Assembly (NCBI GenBank): GCA_013178255.1
Contig: JABLWY010000001.1
Coordinates: forward strand, 614,503 to 678,502
Length of the DNA stretch: 64,000 nt
Reading direction: 5' to 3'
Source: Coprothermobacteraceae bacterium
GTDB taxonomy: Bacteria > Coprothermobacterota > Coprothermobacteria > Coprothermobacterales > Coprothermobacteraceae
Part shown: positions 63,886 to 64,000 of the stretch, piece after piece
Position numbering within the stretch: the stretch's first letter is position 1
Layout: each line of letters opens with the position of its first letter
The notes under the pieces: model-generated
The model's input: the letters and a program-made list of their open reading frames with translations, nothing else
Told to the model about the DNA's origin: nothing
Databases searched by the model: none
Program-made: the position numbers and the translations under genes

Positions 63886-64000
63886 GTGAGGGTTCGTGTG
63901 CTCCGTTTCAGGACAGAAATGCATATGGGCGGTGATGGTGTGAAGGAGTTTTTTGACAGCGTTCAGGAGCTAGAACACGAAGCTGCGAGAATGGTCGAAA
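63886..64000 (+). CDS. Start of an unrecognised gene (cut by window end)
   Basis: A frame open from GTG 63886, just after the decarboxylase stop, to the window end. Alternative starts are ATG 63919 and 63925 (AGGAC upstream). The visible part reads HMGGDGVKEFFDSVQELEHEAARMVE, which looks helical. Not enough is present to name it. Confidence 0.5.
   Translation, partial: MRVRVLRFRTEMHMGGDGVKEFFDSVQELEHEAARMVE

Overview
The window is a gene-dense bacterial chromosome segment: about 68 protein genes, six tRNA genes and almost no spacer DNA. By eye the G+C is near 48-50%. TTG starts are frequent (mogA, ssb, rplI, tsaE, panC, the asparaginase, the prepilin, the transglycosylase and others). The content suggests an anaerobic, probably thermophilic bacterium with a single membrane: a Na+-translocating decarboxylase beta subunit, archaeal-type glycerol-1-phosphate dehydrogenase, archease/RtcB, a LytR-CpsA-Psr protein, competence genes, a peptide ABC transporter and biosynthetic (not biotin-type) malate decarboxylation. 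A Coprothermobacter-like or deep Firmicutes-like lineage would fit, but the window does not prove it.

Layout. 2-2093: end of folC, then a molybdenum-cofactor group in which MoaC appears as two complementary degenerate proteins, then mogA. 1991-4743: a 2.47 kb restriction-modification island flanked by a perfect 140-bp direct repeat made of the convergent 3' ends of mogA and a ROK kinase. The methyltransferase is intact and the endonuclease gene is broken. 4696-7927 (minus): ROK kinase, malic enzyme and an OadB-like Na+ pump subunit. 7984-9739: nucleotidyltransferase plus G1P dehydrogenase. 9677-14528 (minus): transglycosylase, cytosolic 5'-nucleotidase-like enzyme, DegV, AsnS and a YbjN-like protein. 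14587-17589: YfcE phosphodiesterase, asparaginase, radical SAM protein and a prepilin-like protein.

17646-24412: infC-rpmI-rplT-pheST-mutS2 with an attenuator-like leader and a probable ATA start for infC. 24409-27140 (minus): a complete pantothenate operon panG-panB-panC-panD. 27194-37221: rpsF-ssb-rpsR-DUF2232-rplI-dnaB-leuS-comEA-comEC-(small membrane ORF)-LCP. 37218-45941: DUF721/DciA-like, gyrB, gyrA-like, archease, rtcB and the t6A cluster tsaE-tsaB-rimI-tsaD. 45956-47981: groES-groEL behind a CIRCE-like inverted repeat. 47998-52310: an oligopeptide ABC transporter without its binding protein. 52323-54275: an unknown gene, lipA and a comFC-like gene. 54289-64000: four tRNAs, argS, pyrG, tRNA-Pro(GGG), class III aminotransferase, SRPBCC protein, FAD protein, purA, tRNA-Pro(CGG), an Orn/Lys/Arg decarboxylase and the start of a further gene.

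Two themes recur. First, promoters: many look like TGn-TATAAT extended -10 elements with poor -35 boxes, and several genes (lipA, comFC, panG and possibly the LCP gene) begin 6-7 nt after a -10 box with no Shine-Dalgarno sequence, as expected for leaderless mRNAs. Second, packing: convergent genes overlap at their 3' ends by up to 63 bp. The most novel candidates are the split, probably heteromeric MoaC; the long-target-duplication RM island; the abutting divergent lipA/comFC promoters; and the OadB-malic enzyme operon.
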